A stretch of DNA of 64,000 bases. Origin: Vreelandella lutescens (lineage in GTDB: Bacteria; Pseudomonadota; Gammaproteobacteria; Pseudomonadales; Halomonadaceae). The DNA lies in NCBI RefSeq assembly GCF_014640815.1, contig NZ_BMHM01000001.1:434001-498000 (forward strand). Direction: 5' to 3'. Below are positions 61,796-64,000 of this stretch, piece by piece. The translations under genes and the position numbers were made by a program. Every line of letters starts with the position of its first letter. Position 1 is the first letter of the stretch. The notes under the pieces are model-generated. The model saw only the letters and a list, made by a program, of their open reading frames with translations. It did no database searches and was not told the DNA's origin.

Positions 61796-63979
61796 CTATG
61801 CTTCCCGCTGGCTGGCCTGAATGGCGGTGAGGGCGATGGTGTAGACGATGTCGTCCACCAGCGCGCCGCGGGAGAGGTCGTTCACCGGCTTGTTCAGACC
61901 CTGCAGCATTGGGCCAACGCTCACTACGCGGGCGCTACGCTGCACTGCTTTGTAGGTGGTGTTGCCGGTGTTGAGGTCGGGGAACACGAACACGGTGGCC
62001 TTGCCCGCCACGGGGGAGTCGGGGGCTTTTTGCTTGCCTACGCTCTCGATGGCGGCGGCGTCGTACTGCAGTGGGCCGTCGATGGCCAGGTGCGGTGCGC
62101 GCTCTTTAGCGATGCGGGTGGCTTCGCGCACTTTATCCACATCCGCGCCGGTGCCGGAGTCGCCGGTGGAGTAGCTGATCATCGCCACGCGCGGCTCGAT
62201 GCCGAACGCCTCGGCAGAGCGGGCGCTCTGTAGGGCGATCTCTGCCAGGGTTTCGGCGTCCGGGTCTGGGTTCACCGCGCAGTCGCCATACACCACCACC
62301 TGTTCCGGCAGCAGCATAAAGAAGATCGACGACACTTGGTTGTACTCAGGGGCCGTTTTGATCAGCTGAAACGCCGGGCGAACGGTGTTGGCGGTGGTGT
62401 GCACCGCGCCGGACACCAGGCCATCCACTTCATCAAGCTGCAGCATCATGGTGCCCAGCACCACGTTATCCTGAAGCTGCGCTTCGGCGGTCAGCTCGTT
62501 GAGCTTGCCGCGGCGGCGCTCGACCATCGGGCCAATGTAGCTGGCGCGGGTGCTTTCCGGGTCGATGATGGTCAGCGCATCGGGCAGTGTGAGGCCACGG
62601 TGATGGGCAACGCTCTCGATATCTTCCCGCTTGCCTAGCAATACGCAGTCAGCAATGCCGCGACGCTGGCAGATAATCGCCGCTTCGATGGTGCGCGGCT
62701 CGTCGCCTTCCGGCAGCACGATGCGTTTTTTGGCCTGCTGAGCGAGCTTAACCAGCTGGTGGCGAAACGCTGAGGGCGAAAGGCGGCGAGTGTAGCCACG
62801 GCTGAGCTTGGCTTTCAGCCACTCTAAATCCATGTGGGCAGCCACGTAGCGTGCCACCTGCTCGGCGCGCTCGAAGTCGTCCATGGGGATTTCGCTGCTG
62901 AGCTGGCTCAGGTTTTGCGCCGTGGTCAGGCTGTCGGTTTCTACCGCCAGTACCGGCAAGCCGGTTTTCAGCGCCGGGCGGCACATCTCAATCATGCTCT
63001 CATTAGGCAAGAAGCCATTGGTTAGCAGTACGCCCGCCAGCTGGGTGCCGTTCATGGTCGCCAGAGCGGAGGCCAGCACCACGTCGTCACGGTCGCCAGA
63101 GGCGACCACTAGGCTTCCAGGGGTGAAGATATGCAGCGCGTTGGCCGCACTTCGGGCGCACAGGCTGGTAGAGAGCACGCGGCGGCTGGCGGCTTCGCCT
63201 TCGTTCAGCATTTTGGCATTCAGCGCCCGGGCCACGTCTAACGTGCGCGGGGCGCTCAGGGTTTTGCTGTAGGGCACCACGCCAATCAGGTGGAAGCTGT
63301 CGGTGGCTAGCGCCGGTGAGTAGCGGCGCAGCTCGTTAAGCACTGGCTCTTCTAGCTGCGGCTTAATGGTGCCCGGTGCGGCAGAAAGATCATCCTCCTG
63401 CCCGTAGGGCAGATTCTTCATGCGCATCAGAATGCCGCCCAAGGTGCGGCTAGAGCTAACGCCGCCAAAACTGCGGGCGTGCATATCCAACTCTTCAGCC
63501 AAACGCTGGGGCTCGTTGAGATCCCCGGTGCCCACCAAAATGATGCGGGCGTTCAGCGCATCCGCCAGCTGCGCATTGGTTTGGGTGGCGTAGGTGGTGT
63601 GCTGGGTAGGTACCACGCCTTCGACGACGATCAGGTCTAGCGTGCTGCCGTCACGGTATGCCTGTTGGGATACCTGCTCGTACAGCTCGACCACGTTTTC
63701 CATCAGCTCGTCGGTTTGGTCATCGCGCAGCAGGCGCTCTAAACGCGCCTGGGAAATGGGCGAGGGCGGGCGTTGGTTTAGCGTGCGTGAGACCAGCGCC
63801 GTGGAGCGGTCAAGGCCGGGGCCGTTTAGCTCGTTCTGCATAAACGGCTTTAAAAAGCCGGCTTTCAGGCCGATGGTGTCGAGCGCTTGGATCAAACCCA
63901 GGCAAGCGGACGTTAGGCCAGCACCGACGCTGGTGGGTACCAATAGAATGGCTTGGGGTTGCTCGGGGGAGCTGTTCAT
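61796..63979 (-). CDS. pta: Phosphate acetyltransferase (long form)
   Basis: Cytosolic enzyme of 727 residues interconverting acetyl-CoA and acetyl phosphate. Three parts: an N-terminal BioD-like P-loop-derived domain (about 1-220, beginning ILLVPTSVGAGLTSACLGL), a DRTGG regulatory domain (about 230-360), and the catalytic PTA domain (about 400-722) with IVLPEGDEPRTIEAA, VSGAVHTTANTVRPAFQLIKT, SYSTGDSGTG and VFVFPDLNTGNTTYKAVQR. This is the long, allosterically regulated E. coli type. GGAG lies nine bases before the ATG. ackA may lie upstream beyond the window. Confidence 0.96.
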   Translation of the reverse strand: MNSSPEQPQAILLVPTSVGAGLTSACLGLIQALDTIGLKAGFLKPFMQNELNGPGLDRSTALVSRTLNQRPPSPISQARLERLLRDDQTDELMENVVELYEQVSQQAYRDGSTLDLIVVEGVVPTQHTTYATQTNAQLADALNARIILVGTGDLNEPQRLAEELDMHARSFGGVSSSRTLGGILMRMKNLPYGQEDDLSAAPGTIKPQLEEPVLNELRRYSPALATDSFHLIGVVPYSKTLSAPRTLDVARALNAKMLNEGEAASRRVLSTSLCARSAANALHIFTPGSLVVASGDRDDVVLASALATMNGTQLAGVLLTNGFLPNESMIEMCRPALKTGLPVLAVETDSLTTAQNLSQLSSEIPMDDFERAEQVARYVAAHMDLEWLKAKLSRGYTRRLSPSAFRHQLVKLAQQAKKRIVLPEGDEPRTIEAAIICQRRGIADCVLLGKREDIESVAHHRGLTLPDALTIIDPESTRASYIGPMVERRRGKLNELTAEAQLQDNVVLGTMMLQLDEVDGLVSGAVHTTANTVRPAFQLIKTAPEYNQVSSIFFMLLPEQVVVYGDCAVNPDPDAETLAEIALQSARSAEAFGIEPRVAMISYSTGDSGTGADVDKVREATRIAKERAPHLAIDGPLQYDAAAIESVGKQKAPDSPVAGKATVFVFPDLNTGNTTYKAVQRSARVVSVGPMLQGLNKPVNDLSRGALVDDIVYTIALTAIQASQREA

Positions 63980-64000
63980 TCAGGGGTCTCCACGCAGTGG

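Overview
The window looks like chromosomal DNA of a moderately halophilic gammaproteobacterium, most likely a Halomonas/Vreelandella-type member of the Halomonadaceae. This is an inference from gene content (TRAP and TTT transporters, a cyo quinol oxidase, many paralogous chemoreceptors, cytosolic stress proteins) and moderate-to-high GC codon use; no rRNA or other marker gene is present. I see no tRNA, rRNA, CRISPR array, integrase, transposase or prophage gene. Gene density is high, and several convergent pairs overlap at their 3' ends.

Layout. 1-1967: operon on the minus strand with two half-size CHR (chromate-type) transporter genes followed by a TctC-type binding protein (cut by the window edge), divergent from a GntR/FCD regulator. 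2719-8635: DUF1415 protein, a GGDEF diguanylate cyclase and two tandem chemoreceptor paralogues of identical length. 8979-16154: small metabolic genes, then a nitrate module (NarK-type transporter plus NasR-like NIT-ANTAR antiterminator) behind a candidate sigma-54 promoter and a structured leader, then a patatin-like lipase. 16240-21784: a cytosolic zinc-binding (CZB) receptor-like protein and three cell-wall enzymes (two different L,D-transpeptidase families and an M23 endopeptidase). 22392-31368: LysR plus glutathionyl-hydroquinone reductase, PRC-barrel and CsbD stress proteins, a DEAD-box RNA helicase with a long structured upstream region, endonuclease V, thiol peroxidase, two class I glutamine amidotransferase-fold proteins and an amidoligase. 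31495-37664: MscS-family channel, a TerB/J-domain protein with a small degenerate-J membrane protein, an unrecognised two-helix membrane protein and a CBS-BON protein.

37771-42085 is a ThuA-type sugar operon controlled by tandem LacI-type operators, with its own LacI regulator but no ABC permease or ATPase genes. 42278-48376 is a divergent catabolic island: azlCD on one side and dctP-tetR-dctQ-dctM-amidohydrolase on the other, with a 26-bp imperfect palindrome between them. I read it as uptake of an amide or peptide-like compound, hydrolysis, and export of an amino-acid product; this is the most interesting candidate system here.

48537-56497 is a complete nucleoside-salvage regulon: tsx-nupC-deoC-deoA-deoB-deoD-cdd on the minus strand, divergent from deoR, with two TGTTA-N6-TAACA-type operators 21 bp apart between them. 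56789-61697 is cyoABCDE, with an FNR/ANR-type box upstream and a histidine-rich extension on CyoA. The window ends with pta.

Regulatory sites were found by eye (sigma-28, sigma-54, FNR-type, DeoR-, LacI- and TetR-type palindromes, hairpin terminators) and have not been scored computationally.
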